DNA of 64,000 nt from Cytophagaceae bacterium (GCA_006969745.1 CP030886.1:3693234-3757233); one strand, 5' to 3'; shown: positions 49,696 to 59,750, counted from the stretch's first letter. Numbers and translations: made by a program. The notes: a model not told the origin generated them from the sequence alone.

Positions 49696-50898
49696 TTAAC
49701 TAATGCTTTCTGAAATCACCCATCCGGCACTCCAGCATGCCTGAAAGTTGAATCCGCCGGTCAGGGCGTCAATATCTACGGCTTCTCCTGCAATATATAG
49801 GTTAGGAAAACGCTTACATTCAAAGGTTTCTAGATTGATTTCAGACAGTTTCACTCCACCGGCTGTTACAAATTCATCCTTAAATGTACTTTTTCCATTT
49901 ACCTGGTATCTTCCCTGAATTAGCTCTTCGGTTAGCTTATTGATGTGCTTATTGGACAACTCTGAAAACTGCGTTTCTGTTGAAATACCGCATACAGATG
50001 TAATTCTCTCCCAAAACCGTTTTGGAATATCAAAAAGGGGATAATTAACAACTTTCTTTTTGGGATTGGATATTCTGAATTGATTGAGGTGTTTTTGAAA
50101 TTCAGCCTGTTTTATATCGCCTGTGAAGTTTATCATTACTTCAAAGCAATAATTATTATCGGCAAGCAAATATGCTCCCCAGGCTGATAGTTTCAAGATA
50201 GCGGGTCCACTCAATCCCCAATGCGTGATAAGCAAAGGTCCACATTCATCCAGCTTACTACCAACAATTTTCACTTGAGCCTGATTGAAAGAAATGCCCT
50301 GAAGGTTTTCAAGTCTACTGTCGTTTATATTGAATGTGAATAGTGATGGAACTATCGCAGTAGTTTCCAATCCTGTCTTCTCCAATATTTTCCAGGTGGC
50401 AGGAGAGGAGCCTGTCGCCACGACCACCTTATCAGCAAAATAAGTCTGATCTTTGGTATTCACCTGCCACTTATCATCTACTTGATTTAATGATGTAAGT
50501 GGTTGATTTAGAAGTATTTGAATATTTAATTTATTTACTTCACTGAAAAAACAATCAATGATGGTTTGAGAAGAATCAGTAGTAGGAAACATTCGTTTAT
50601 CTTCTTCAGCTTTGGTTGGTACACCTCGCGCAGAGAGCCATTCCACCATATCGGAGGTTGAGAATCGTTTGAAAAGTTGATGTAGTTTTTTGGATCCTCT
50701 GGGATAGAATTGGACCAGTTCAGAAGGCTTACTTCTTTCGTTTGTCACATTGCACCTTCCCCCGCCTGAGACCTTCACCTTGCTCAGGAGTTTTGTGGTT
50801 TTTTCCAGTATTACTACCTGATAGTCAGGATGCTTTTCGGCAATATTGATTGCAGTAAAAAAACCAGCTGCTCCACCTCCAATGACGATAATTTTCAC
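49696..50898 (-). CDS. HI0933/YhiN family flavoprotein (NAD(P)/FAD-dependent oxidoreductase)
   Basis: Soluble flavoprotein of 400 residues. The start is GTG at 50898 (VKIIVIGGGAAGFFTAINIA): the first Rossmann GxGxxG lies within the first 12 residues, while the longer frame to 51018 adds 40 residues before it. Other landmarks are VKVSGGGRCNVTNE (about 53-66), DKVVVATGSSPATWKILEKTG, LLITHWGLSGPAIL and the closing LYIAGEAVDIDALTGGFNFQACWSAG. The reaction in vivo is not known. It is divergent from an ECF sigma gene. Confidence 0.93.
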   Translation of the reverse strand: MKIIVIGGGAAGFFTAINIAEKHPDYQVVILEKTTKLLSKVKVSGGGRCNVTNERSKPSELVQFYPRGSKKLHQLFKRFSTSDMVEWLSARGVPTKAEEDKRMFPTTDSSQTIIDCFFSEVNKLNIQILLNQPLTSLNQVDDKWQVNTKDQTYFADKVVVATGSSPATWKILEKTGLETTAIVPSLFTFNINDSRLENLQGISFNQAQVKIVGSKLDECGPLLITHWGLSGPAILKLSAWGAYLLADNNYCFEVMINFTGDIKQAEFQKHLNQFRISNPKKKVVNYPLFDIPKRFWERITSVCGISTETQFSELSNKHINKLTEELIQGRYQVNGKSTFKDEFVTAGGVKLSEINLETFECKRFPNLYIAGEAVDIDALTGGFNFQACWSAGWVISESIS

Positions 50899-51006
50899 AG
50901 GGCCAAGTAAACAAAAATGTAAGAGATCAAGTACACTCCTGCATTTTTTGTTTTTGCAAACCAACCTTTTTACTTCCTGGGTCAACTCATAGTAAATTGG
51001 ACAACC

Positions 51007-51525
51007 TTGAAAGACCAAATACTTGTTTCAAATTTCATTAAGACTAGAAGTGAGAAATCATTTCAAAAGCTCTACAGAGCCAAGACACCACATATCTATC
51101 AAATGGCTCTTAGGCTGTCACAAGATGAGGCTATCGCGCAAGAGTTAGTTCAGCAAATGTGGGTAGTGGCAATCACTAAGATTGAAGATTTTCAATGGAA
51201 GTCTGAATTGAAAACCTGGCTTATTGGGATCCTATTCAACTTGTATAGAACACTTAGAAAGAGAGGGGAAAGGTTGGTAGAGGTTGAGGAGTACAGTTCC
51301 GAGTCTGTACAGCCAACGATCAGTACTAAGATGGACTTGGAAGGGGCAATTAGTCAGCTTCCTCCTGGCTATCGCCAAATATTGATTTTACATGATATAG
51401 AAGGTTATAAGCATCGAGAGATTGCGGAGATATTGGACGTTTCGGAAGGCACAAGTAAAAGCCAACTATTTCATGCACGAAAAGCAATGAGAGAATATTT
51501 AAAAGATGATTTGAATGGAAATTGA
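51007..51525 (+). CDS. ECF-type RNA polymerase sigma factor
   Basis: Sigma-70 family factor of 172 residues. Region 2 spans about 10-75 (EKSFQKLYRAKTPHIYQMALRLSQDEAIAQELVQQMWV), and region 4 about 110-165 (LPPGYRQILILHDIEGYKHREIAEILDVSEGTSKSQLFHARKAM). The first codon is TTG; no in-frame ATG lies at a useful distance upstream, and the next one would cut into region 2, so I keep TTG. It overlaps the next gene by 11 bp, as a sigma/anti-sigma pair would. Confidence 0.92.
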   Translation: MKDQILVSNFIKTRSEKSFQKLYRAKTPHIYQMALRLSQDEAIAQELVQQMWVVAITKIEDFQWKSELKTWLIGILFNLYRTLRKRGERLVEVEEYSSESVQPTISTKMDLEGAISQLPPGYRQILILHDIEGYKHREIAEILDVSEGTSKSQLFHARKAMREYLKDDLNGN

Positions 51526-52063
51526 TGATTTAACACCTGACGAACGAAATGCTTTTAAATCACTTTCGAATGAAAGGACGCCTCCTGATTTATTGGAAAG
51601 TGAAATAATAGGACAACTCACGGCACGAAAACTTATAAAAGCAAAGGGAAAAAAATGGAAAAGAATTGTCTACCCTGTAGCCGCAACTTTCATTTTCCTT
51701 CTGGGTTTTCTGGTCGGGGATGTTGAAAGGGGTATAAACAAAGAAGAAGCTTACATGCTGATCTTGTTTGAGGATGAAAATTTTCATGTCAGAAATTCTA
51801 CGGATGCCGCAATTGAATATGGGCTGTGGAATGCAAAAATCAATCACTCAGGGATTTTAATGGATGGTCAGGAGCTGTGGAATGAAGGATACCGAATATC
51901 GACAAATGGTGTGGAAAAGTTAAGCTCGGCTCATGAAAGCCGCATTACCGGCTACTTTGTTTTAGAAGCAACCACCGAAGAAGAGGCCATCGCTGTTGCT
52001 CGAGAAAGTCCGCATGTGAAATATGGCGGTTCGATTCAAGTAAAACGATTTAGAGTCAGATAA
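51515..52063 (+). CDS. Putative anti-sigma protein with a C-terminal YCII-like domain
   Basis: Protein of 182 residues. The N-terminal cytoplasmic part (MEIDDLTPDERNAFKSL, about 1-48) resembles anti-sigma domains, one membrane span lies at about 50-67 (IVYPVAATFIFLLGFLVG), and the C-terminal part at about 80-182 ends ATTEEEAIAVARESPHVKYGGSIQV, the closing strand-helix-strand of YCII/DGPF-type domains. No ZAS zinc motif is seen. The 11-bp overlap with the sigma gene supports sigma control. The YCII-like periplasmic part is unusual for this role. Confidence 0.7.
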   Translation: MEIDDLTPDERNAFKSLSNERTPPDLLESEIIGQLTARKLIKAKGKKWKRIVYPVAATFIFLLGFLVGDVERGINKEEAYMLILFEDENFHVRNSTDAAIEYGLWNAKINHSGILMDGQELWNEGYRISTNGVEKLSSAHESRITGYFVLEATTEEEAIAVARESPHVKYGGSIQVKRFRVR

Positions 52064-52074
52064 AAAGATGTAAT

Positions 52075-52953
52075 ATGAAATTCAATATCAGAAAAAACAG
52101 GACACAAATCACTTTATTCGCTTGCCTGATTATAGTATTATCTTTTTCACTAGAGGAGACTTCAGGCAAAATAAACACGGAAGCTGGATTGAGTCTTTTC
52201 AAAACCCGAAATGGGACCCCAGATCTTAAAATACATGGGGTTAAGATCTTTGTGAAGGACCTGGGGCATGCTTCGGAATTCTACAGTACATTTCTCGGCT
52301 TGTCAATAGAAGCGAAGAATGACAAATCGGTGAAACTTAACACAGGGCAATATCCACTATATCTTGTGGAGTCCGAGAGGTATGTACCGCGAAATGTACT
52401 GTCCGAATCACATTATGGTATTTCATTTTTAACGCAAAAGCTATTACCTGCCATAGATATGGCAAGAAAGTCAGGAATTCAACTATATGATACACTGCTG
52501 TCAAGAAATGGTATTGGAATACATATCCCAATGTCTGATCCTTCAGGTAACCTGCTGCATATGATGGAAGTACAAGTAAGGGAGATGGCTGATTTTGAAG
52601 GATTCAGGCTCTACAATTCCGGTACCACCACGAATAACATGGCAAGCGCTGAAGAATTTTACACACAGCAGCTTGGATTTGAAGATTGGTCGCGTGACTA
52701 CTTGCCTGATGCGCTACCACTCAAGCATCAGGATCAAACCTTTGCATTTATGCTACATCAAAATAAAAGCTTGGTTTCTTCAACATATGAGTATGGTACT
52801 TCACCAGGTGTAGTGTTAATTCTTGAAACTAAAGATATTAAAGCAATTACCCTGTATTTGGATTCCAACAATATCAGCTTCAGCGTTCAAAATGACACAG
52901 TTTTGATTACTGACAATAGCAATAACGTGATTGAAATCATACAAAAATCATGA
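52075..52953 (+). CDS. Exported or membrane-anchored two-module VOC protein
   Basis: Protein of 292 residues with an N-terminal signal or anchor (TQITLFACLIIVLSFSLEETSG, about 11-32) and two VOC modules. Module 1 (about 55-165) holds GVKIFVKDLGHASEFYSTFLGL and IHIPMSDPSGNLLHMME; module 2 (about 175-290) holds TTTNNMASAEEFYTQQLGF. The start lies 11 bp after the putative anti-sigma stop on the same strand, so it is probably the third gene of the sigma operon. The substrate is unknown. Confidence 0.8.
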   Translation: MKFNIRKNRTQITLFACLIIVLSFSLEETSGKINTEAGLSLFKTRNGTPDLKIHGVKIFVKDLGHASEFYSTFLGLSIEAKNDKSVKLNTGQYPLYLVESERYVPRNVLSESHYGISFLTQKLLPAIDMARKSGIQLYDTLLSRNGIGIHIPMSDPSGNLLHMMEVQVREMADFEGFRLYNSGTTTNNMASAEEFYTQQLGFEDWSRDYLPDALPLKHQDQTFAFMLHQNKSLVSSTYEYGTSPGVVLILETKDIKAITLYLDSNNISFSVQNDTVLITDNSNNVIEIIQKS

Positions 52954-52961
52954 ACGATCTG

Positions 52962-55322
52962 CTATTCGTCTTTCAGACATTTTGACGGATTTACATTAGC
53001 GGCCCTCATTGCTTGTGAACTTACAGTTAGCCAGGCTATTAACAGTGATATCGCTGCGGTACCAACAAAAATCCAGAAACTCAAATCAATCTTATAGGCA
53101 AAACTTTCCAACCATTTGTCCATAAAATAATAGGAAACAGGGATGGCAAATATGATTGATATTCCTACAAGTTTGGTGAAGTCTTTTGATAGCATCATCA
53201 CGATATTAGTCACTGATGCGCCGAGTACTTTGCGAATGCCAATTTCTTTTAAGCGACGTTCGGCGGTAAAGGTTGCCAATCCGAATAAACCAAGACAAGA
53301 GATAAGTATGGCGAATCCTGCAAAGTACGAGGAAAGCACACCTATCCTCGTTTCCGCCTCATACAGTTCTTGATAGCTTTTATCCAGAAACTCGTACTCA
53401 AAGATGAATCCGGGACAAAACTGCTCATATAAGTTTTGGACTTCACTCATTGCCTGAACTTCACTTCCGGCTTGTAAGCGCACAGCAACATTCCATGTTT
53501 CTCCAAGCCAGAAGAAGGCAGGAGAGACTTCAGTATGTATCGATTGATAATGGAAATCTTTTAAAACACCAATGATTTGCAGGTCATACTCATCCCAGAG
53601 TTTAATGGTTTCACCAATGGCTTCCTCTGGTGTGAACCCCATGATTTTTACAGCAGCCTCGTTCATTATTATTTTGGTGCTGTCAGAGCCAAACTTTTTA
53701 TCAAACCACCTACCCGCCACGAGCTCCATTCCCATGGTAGCCTGAAAATCGAAATCAGCTCTAATGTTTTCAAACAATATTCGTTCTTCGGGCTGTTTAG
53801 TACGCCAGTCCAGACCACTGGTATTATTCATTTGATGCAAGAGATTGTGCGACGTACCTGCCGCGGAGGCCACTCCCGGTATTTTACGAAGCTCTGTGAA
53901 AAATGCTTCTCTCTTGTCCTGTATGCTACCTTCTTGGGAAAAAAAGACAATATTATCTCTGTTGTATCCTAAGTTTTTTGTGAATGCATACTTTGTTTGT
54001 TTATGGATGACAATTACTCCAACAATCAGTATTATCGTGATGGTGAATTGAAATATTACCAATCCCTTTCTAGCCCAAATCTCACCAGCAGAGCTCTTGA
54101 TTTCACCTTTTAAGACCTTGACAGGATTAAAATGAGTGAGGTAAAGAGCTGGATAGCTACCAGCCAGCAGACCCGTCACAAACACAGTAAGAACCGAAAA
54201 TAGCAGAAGTTCGGAAGTAATCTCAAGCGCAATATGCTTATCAGTTATTAGGTTGAATTGTGGGAGTAATATGATTACAAGCAAATATGCCAGCAACATA
54301 GACAGTAAGGTGATAAGCATTGATTCTCCTATGAATTGGCGAATCAGCGTTTGTCTACCGGCACCTATCGCCTTTCTAACGCCCACTTCATGTGCACGCT
54401 TTGAGGCACGTGCTGTCGATAGATTCATGAAGTTTATACAGGCAATAATTAGAATAAAAACTGCAATGATGGAGAATAAGCGTACGTATTCAATCCGGCC
54501 GCCATCTTGTACGCCATTTGTATAATTTCCATACAGATATTGCTCAGAGTATTTTTTAAGAAATAACTCAACATTGCTATCTCCTTCTGTGTTTTTACTC
54601 TTTACATATCCTGCAATCTTCTTTGTAACCTCCTTTGGATCAGCACCTTCCTGAAGTACGGCATATGTGTGAGGTCCATTGTTTCCCCAACTTGTAACCC
54701 AGTTATTTTTATCTTTAAAATCTTCGAATGGTAAAACGAAATCAAAGATATAGGTCGAGTTTTCAGGAATAGTTTCAAAAACTCCGGATACAATGAAATC
54801 CCTGTCATTTTCATAGCGCAATGTTTTGCCAACTGCGTGTTCAACACCGCCGAAGAATTTATTGGCCAAATTTCTTGAAATACATATGGAAGTTTTATCC
54901 TTCAAGACATCATCGGGATTTCCAGCTAACAGCGGGTATGTGAAGATGTTGAAGTAATCTTCGCCTACATGGAATCCATTTTCTTTGAATGACTTGTCAT
55001 TTTGGTAGGTGAGGAGTGATTTTCCAATCCACGTAGTAGTTGCAGAATATTGAATGTCGGGAAAATCTATTTTTAAGTTTTCACCAAGTAACCCTGGTGT
55101 GGAATTGGTTGCAAACATTTCATTAGAATATGTTTGAAATTCCATTACTCGATAGAGACGATCATCTTTTTCATGAAATTTATTGACACTCAATTCATCT
55201 TGGACCCAGAGGTAAATAAAGAATGCACAAGTAAGACCGGTTGTAAGGCCGATCAGGTTGACAAGAGAGGAGACCTTGTGTCGCAGAAAATTTCTTAGAG
55301 TGATTTTTAGGTAGTATTTCAT
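52962..55322 (-). CDS. ABC transporter permease, FtsX/MacB type
   Basis: Membrane protein of 786 residues starting MKYYLKITLRNFLRHKVSSLV. The first MacB_PCD module is at about 20-250, the first FtsX unit at about 280-430 (HEVGVRKAIGAGRQTLIRQ), the second core at about 450-660 and the second FtsX unit at about 670-786 (KEIGIRKVLGASVTNIV). It has no neighbouring ATPase. It is the third such permease in the window and lacks the prefix domain seen at 45997. Confidence 0.93.
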   Translation of the reverse strand: MKYYLKITLRNFLRHKVSSLVNLIGLTTGLTCAFFIYLWVQDELSVNKFHEKDDRLYRVMEFQTYSNEMFATNSTPGLLGENLKIDFPDIQYSATTTWIGKSLLTYQNDKSFKENGFHVGEDYFNIFTYPLLAGNPDDVLKDKTSICISRNLANKFFGGVEHAVGKTLRYENDRDFIVSGVFETIPENSTYIFDFVLPFEDFKDKNNWVTSWGNNGPHTYAVLQEGADPKEVTKKIAGYVKSKNTEGDSNVELFLKKYSEQYLYGNYTNGVQDGGRIEYVRLFSIIAVFILIIACINFMNLSTARASKRAHEVGVRKAIGAGRQTLIRQFIGESMLITLLSMLLAYLLVIILLPQFNLITDKHIALEITSELLLFSVLTVFVTGLLAGSYPALYLTHFNPVKVLKGEIKSSAGEIWARKGLVIFQFTITIILIVGVIVIHKQTKYAFTKNLGYNRDNIVFFSQEGSIQDKREAFFTELRKIPGVASAAGTSHNLLHQMNNTSGLDWRTKQPEERILFENIRADFDFQATMGMELVAGRWFDKKFGSDSTKIIMNEAAVKIMGFTPEEAIGETIKLWDEYDLQIIGVLKDFHYQSIHTEVSPAFFWLGETWNVAVRLQAGSEVQAMSEVQNLYEQFCPGFIFEYEFLDKSYQELYEAETRIGVLSSYFAGFAILISCLGLFGLATFTAERRLKEIGIRKVLGASVTNIVMMLSKDFTKLVGISIIFAIPVSYYFMDKWLESFAYKIDLSFWIFVGTAAISLLIAWLTVSSQAMRAANVNPSKCLKDE

Positions 55323-55477
55323 TTTGAGTATTTAGGTAAGGACATAATGCTCCCACCAAGGTTGCATGAAAGAAGTACTCTCTAAAATTCAAATGGTTAC
55401 AAGTAAGCAAAATGAAGACGAACCAAATGGTGTTTATGGTTTTGTCAACTCCTTATGCTCTAGATAAGAGATGATGC

Positions 55478-56038
55478 CTAGTTGAAATGATTCATGGTCC
55501 TCTCTAAACCAATCGTACAGAATGAGTAGATAGCATCTATAGCTCTGTCCATGTTGAGCACAAGTTCATCCATCTCTTGCTTAGAAAAGGGGCTAAGTAC
55601 ATAGTCTACCTGTCCGCCCTTAGAAAAAGCGTCTCCAACTCCAAACCTTAGTCTGGGATAATTCTGACCACCTGTCAGTTGTTCGATATTCTTCAATCCA
55701 TTATGTCCACCTGCTGATCCTCTCGCTTTCAATCTGATTTTACCATAAGGCAACGCAATATCATCTGTAATTACCAGCATGTTTTCTTTAGGGATCTTGT
55801 GTTGCTGTAGGTAGTGGTTTACCGCCTTTCCACTAAGGTTCATATAGGTGGTTGGTTTGATTAGATGAAGTGTGCGTCCCTTGTGCTTCACTTCACTAGT
55901 AAATGCTAGTTTGTTCATCTCAAACTTGATGGCTTGTTCGTCGGCCATTCTGTCAAGAACGAGAAAGCCAATATTGTGTCGTGTGAGCTCGTATTCAGCT
56001 CCGATATTTCCAAGACCTACGATTAAGTATTTCATCAA
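55478..56038 (-). CDS. pth: Peptidyl-tRNA hydrolase
   Basis: Enzyme of 186 residues that frees tRNA from stalled peptidyl-tRNA. Landmarks are YLIVGLGNIGAEYELTRHNIGFL (about 4-26, with the catalytic His20), KPTTYMNLSGKAVNHYLQ (about 61-78), LVITDDIALPYGKIRLKARGSAGGHNGLKNI (about 88-118) and RLRFGVGDAF. A second ATG at 56035 is equally possible. In many Bacteroidota it follows prs and rplY directly; here 4.3 kb of other genes intervene. Confidence 0.97.
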   Translation of the reverse strand: MMKYLIVGLGNIGAEYELTRHNIGFLVLDRMADEQAIKFEMNKLAFTSEVKHKGRTLHLIKPTTYMNLSGKAVNHYLQQHKIPKENMLVITDDIALPYGKIRLKARGSAGGHNGLKNIEQLTGGQNYPRLRFGVGDAFSKGGQVDYVLSPFSKQEMDELVLNMDRAIDAIYSFCTIGLERTMNHFN

Positions 56039-56242
56039 TGTGTCGAATTAGCTGCAATTATGTATCCGTTGATACAGAACGCGATAGTAAGCTATCTGAT
56101 TATAAAATTCAAAAAGTTAGCGGCTCAGGATCAAATTAATGTGAACAAATAGTGTACAATTGAATATAAGACAGGAATCGTACGGTGTAGGTTTTCTTGT
56201 GTTCATAATTTGACAGACTTCAATTACAAAAAATGGTTTGTC

Positions 56243-59200
56243 ATGATACCTAAGAGCATCCTATCAGTTTTCATAATATTGGTGGTCTTTCAAGTTTTTG
56301 GTCAAGAGTTTCTATACGTAGAACATTTCGACGCTACCTCTTCCACATCGTACATAGACAATCATCCATATGAGGATTATGATTTTGCTATACCAGTCAA
56401 TGCCAATATACTGGAAGTGCCCGGCGACCGTGTAAATACCGGATCTAAAGGTGATTATTTCTATTCAGTTTATGGCCCTAGACCACTGAGTGATTATGAT
56501 TTTCATTTGGGGGAAGATATTACAGCAAGGGTGCGTGATGGGTCAACAGAATATGATGATTCCAGCCCTCCACCTATTATATCTATGTGCGATGGTACTA
56601 TCGTGTACATGGACAATACATTTTCCGACAAAGGCTCAATCGAAGTAAGATGTGATGGGATACTTTTCGATCCGGCGGATAATGATGGCTGGGGGGAAGT
56701 TTATATTGCTTATCGGCACATGGAAGCGCATAGCTCTGGGCTCAGTGTTGGAAGTGAAGTAGATAAAGGTGAGATACTGGGAACAGTGGGGTCAACCGGC
56801 GCCTCAAGTCATCATTTACATTTGAGTATGATGCGTTGTGTGGATGATTGTGAAACAAGCGATCCGGATTACGAGAATGTAAATCCATTGCGTCTGTTTC
56901 AACCTGCTAACATGCCGCATTTACTTTCAAAATTCACGAGGGAAGGCATATTTGTTCAGCTTCTGGAAACCACTTCAACCACCGCTACTTTTAGAGCAAT
57001 ATTTTTACCAGAGCAGGTAGCTATTCATTCTTTTGAGATAACCTATAATGGCTCAAATCATGCGTCATTTATATTTGAAGAAATCAACCTCACAGGTGAC
57101 AGAGATAACCCATGTGTAATGCCAAATATTTGCGTTTTTCCAAATGCATTTAATCGCTATAAGTCGGCATTCGAAAGGTATGAGGATCGGCAAGATGACT
57201 ATTACTATGATCATGATAACAACGGAGCTACAGCTGAAGTAGGATTTCCCTCACTTACTTTTCCTATTGAAGACGATTATCCATTTAATATTCCTACCTA
57301 TGTTTTAGACATAGTAGTTTCAAACCTTTCCACTGGGTTTGATCCATCACTCCTTGAGCTTGAAGTAAGAGATATTTATGGTTCAGGATTGAGGGTCAAT
57401 GCTGCTGATAAATATATATACAGCGAAGCTTCAGGCAATTGGAGCACACCATCAATTTGGTCAGGTGGAACCGTTCCAACAAATAATGACAAGGTAATTA
57501 TCAATCACGATGTAGATCTGTCTACCAATGCTTCCGTCAAAACTATAACCATATCATCCACAGCTACCACGAATGCATCGCTAAATATCTCTAGTGGTGC
57601 ATCTGTGACAATAGATGAAAACTTACTTCTGATTGGAGATAATGATGGCCAAAATACCAAATTGTTCGTGGTGGACGATGCTAGTTCACTAACTGTAGGA
57701 GAATCCTTATTAATGAAGCGGTACTATGATGCTGACTCAGTATTTCTTAAGATTGATGATAATTCTCTTCTTGATGTAGGTCAGGATCTGATGTTTATTT
57801 CTGACGATTACACGAGATTCAGCGGTGGGGGTGAGGATAGTTTTGCATTATTGATTGGAACAGATAGCGGCAATCCAAGTGTAAATATTGGTGGTGATTT
57901 AGTCATAAATTATGGGCCGGAAGGAAACAAAGATGTCCAGTCTCAAGTAGGGATAGAGACTGCTACGGTTTCTGCATATAACGAACCCTCCATTCAAGTG
58001 TCTGGCGATCTCAAATTGATATCCAATGTCGCAGAATCAGGAAGCAACGACCTTGGGATAATTCTGAACTCCAAAGCTTCTATCGAGGTAGACGGAGATA
58101 TTCTATTGGACTACAAAGCGTCATTTGAAGAAGAAGGCCAAAATATACTAATAGAATTGAATAATAGTTCATCTGTAACTACCGGCGCATTGTATCTCAA
58201 TTCTATTCTGGATACTTCTTCAGACAATAATCTAATCCAGGTTAACGATGAGGCTAAATTCACAATTGGTGGTGATTTGATTGCGGAGAAAGATAATTCT
58301 TCAGCTGAAAACTTAATAGAAATAAATGATGAGGGGATATTGGAAATTCAAGGCTCAATAGCTAATTCGTCTGAAAGTGAATTTCTATTTGAAAATGATA
58401 CTAAGGTTATTTTTAATGGAAATGTCGCTCAAACGATCCCCGGTTTAGGGGCCAATAGCTACGGAATACTCCAGATTAATAAAACTTCCGGAAGCATTAC
58501 CCTTGAGGATGATATCAATATTTCTAACTCACTTATTCTATCAAATGGCTTCATTGAAAATGATGGATATACAATCTTTATGGCCGCCGAATCAACCATC
58601 GATATTCAAAATCAGGAATCATTCGTAGATGGTGTACTTTCCAAATCATTTGGAGCAAGTCCGTCTTCATTCACCTTTCAGATAGGGAATGACAACCGAG
58701 TGGCGCCAGTGAAAATTACATCGCCGGAACCCTCATCAACTACTAGTGCTGAATATATAAAAGGCCCTTTGACAAGTACATATACCAGCCCGATAGAAGA
58801 AGTAGCTTCTGGCCATTGGGAAATCAGCACTTCAAATTCCCAGGATATGTCCTTTGGATGGACCGATGCCTGTGAGCTGAACATAGAAAGTTTATCAGGG
58901 AGTCCACAAACCTTGTTTATGGTACAGGAAAACAGCAGTGCATGGGAGCAAATAGGTAGTACATCCATTGAAGCTGGAAGTGAAGCCTGCGATGAATCGG
59001 ACACAGATGATGAGGAAGGATTTTTGACTATTTCCGTTCCGACTGGTACTGGTTACTATACTTTTGGATCTACAGATGTGGCCGAAAATCCGTTGCCCGT
59101 TGTTCTGATTTCTTTTAGCCTGGAAAAGAACAATGATGATATTATCGTTAAGTGGAAAACTGCTTCTGAGTCGAATTCAGATTATTTTGAAGTTCAAAAA

Positions 59201-59647
59201 TCAACGAATGGTTTTGACTTTGAAACAATAAAAATAGTTCCGGCGGCAGGCAACAGCAGCGAAGTGATTGCTTATGAAATTAAAGATGAATGGCCATTTA
59301 TCGGCAGATCGTACTACAGACTGAAGCAAGTTGATTTAGACGGCAGCTTCAATTTTTTTGAAATAAAAAGCATATTCCTTACCCCGAAAGGGTTGGTTCG
59401 TGTTTATCCCACCACACTATCAGTTGGTGATTACATTAGTATAGAAACGCGTGATTTTTCCTGTAAATCTCTAAGTATAGAAATGTTGGGAATAGATGGA
59501 AAATTCATTGAGAGAATGACTCTCAATAGAGATGCTAAAACATCACGAGCACCCAAAACTTTACTTAAAGCAAAACACCCAGGAACTTATATGCTTCGCA
59601 TTTCATGTGGAGCACATTCAACAACGCAAAAGCTGATTATTAGATGA
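56243..59647 (+). CDS. Large secreted M23-type peptidase-domain protein with a T9SS-like C-terminus
   Basis: Exported protein of 1135 residues. The ATG at 56243 (MIPKSILSVFIILVVFQVFG) gives a clean signal peptide; a TTG start at 56210 would add 11 residues. An M23/LytM-like domain at about 60-240 has HLGEDI (first zinc His and Asp), HMEAHSSGLSVGSEVDKGEILGTVG and SSHHLHLSM (HxH). A long beta-helix or adhesin region (about 400-800) has repeated SxTVGESLL, NIGGDLVI and FTIGGDLIA strands, followed by beta-sandwich parts. The end, about 955-1135 (NPLPVVLISFSLEKNN through KLIIR), resembles type A T9SS tails. It lies between rplY and pth on the opposite strand. Confidence 0.85.
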   Translation: MIPKSILSVFIILVVFQVFGQEFLYVEHFDATSSTSYIDNHPYEDYDFAIPVNANILEVPGDRVNTGSKGDYFYSVYGPRPLSDYDFHLGEDITARVRDGSTEYDDSSPPPIISMCDGTIVYMDNTFSDKGSIEVRCDGILFDPADNDGWGEVYIAYRHMEAHSSGLSVGSEVDKGEILGTVGSTGASSHHLHLSMMRCVDDCETSDPDYENVNPLRLFQPANMPHLLSKFTREGIFVQLLETTSTTATFRAIFLPEQVAIHSFEITYNGSNHASFIFEEINLTGDRDNPCVMPNICVFPNAFNRYKSAFERYEDRQDDYYYDHDNNGATAEVGFPSLTFPIEDDYPFNIPTYVLDIVVSNLSTGFDPSLLELEVRDIYGSGLRVNAADKYIYSEASGNWSTPSIWSGGTVPTNNDKVIINHDVDLSTNASVKTITISSTATTNASLNISSGASVTIDENLLLIGDNDGQNTKLFVVDDASSLTVGESLLMKRYYDADSVFLKIDDNSLLDVGQDLMFISDDYTRFSGGGEDSFALLIGTDSGNPSVNIGGDLVINYGPEGNKDVQSQVGIETATVSAYNEPSIQVSGDLKLISNVAESGSNDLGIILNSKASIEVDGDILLDYKASFEEEGQNILIELNNSSSVTTGALYLNSILDTSSDNNLIQVNDEAKFTIGGDLIAEKDNSSAENLIEINDEGILEIQGSIANSSESEFLFENDTKVIFNGNVAQTIPGLGANSYGILQINKTSGSITLEDDINISNSLILSNGFIENDGYTIFMAAESTIDIQNQESFVDGVLSKSFGASPSSFTFQIGNDNRVAPVKITSPEPSSTTSAEYIKGPLTSTYTSPIEEVASGHWEISTSNSQDMSFGWTDACELNIESLSGSPQTLFMVQENSSAWEQIGSTSIEAGSEACDESDTDDEEGFLTISVPTGTGYYTFGSTDVAENPLPVVLISFSLEKNNDDIIVKWKTASESNSDYFEVQKSTNGFDFETIKIVPAAGNSSEVIAYEIKDEWPFIGRSYYRLKQVDLDGSFNFFEIKSIFLTPKGLVRVYPTTLSVGDYISIETRDFSCKSLSIEMLGIDGKFIERMTLNRDAKTSRAPKTLLKAKHPGTYMLRISCGAHSTTQKLIIR

Positions 59648-59750
59648 TGATTTGGGTCAAGAGAGATTAGCCAGTTCCTTGATGGCCAACACGCAAATTT
59701 CTGGATTAGATCAATGGTTTTGAAATATTGAAGGTGCAACTTAATGTCTT

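Noticed and set aside
55323..55477. Direct repeat CAAATGG near the start of the permease gene
   Set aside because: Only a 7-base match at irregular spacing; expected by chance in AT-rich DNA.
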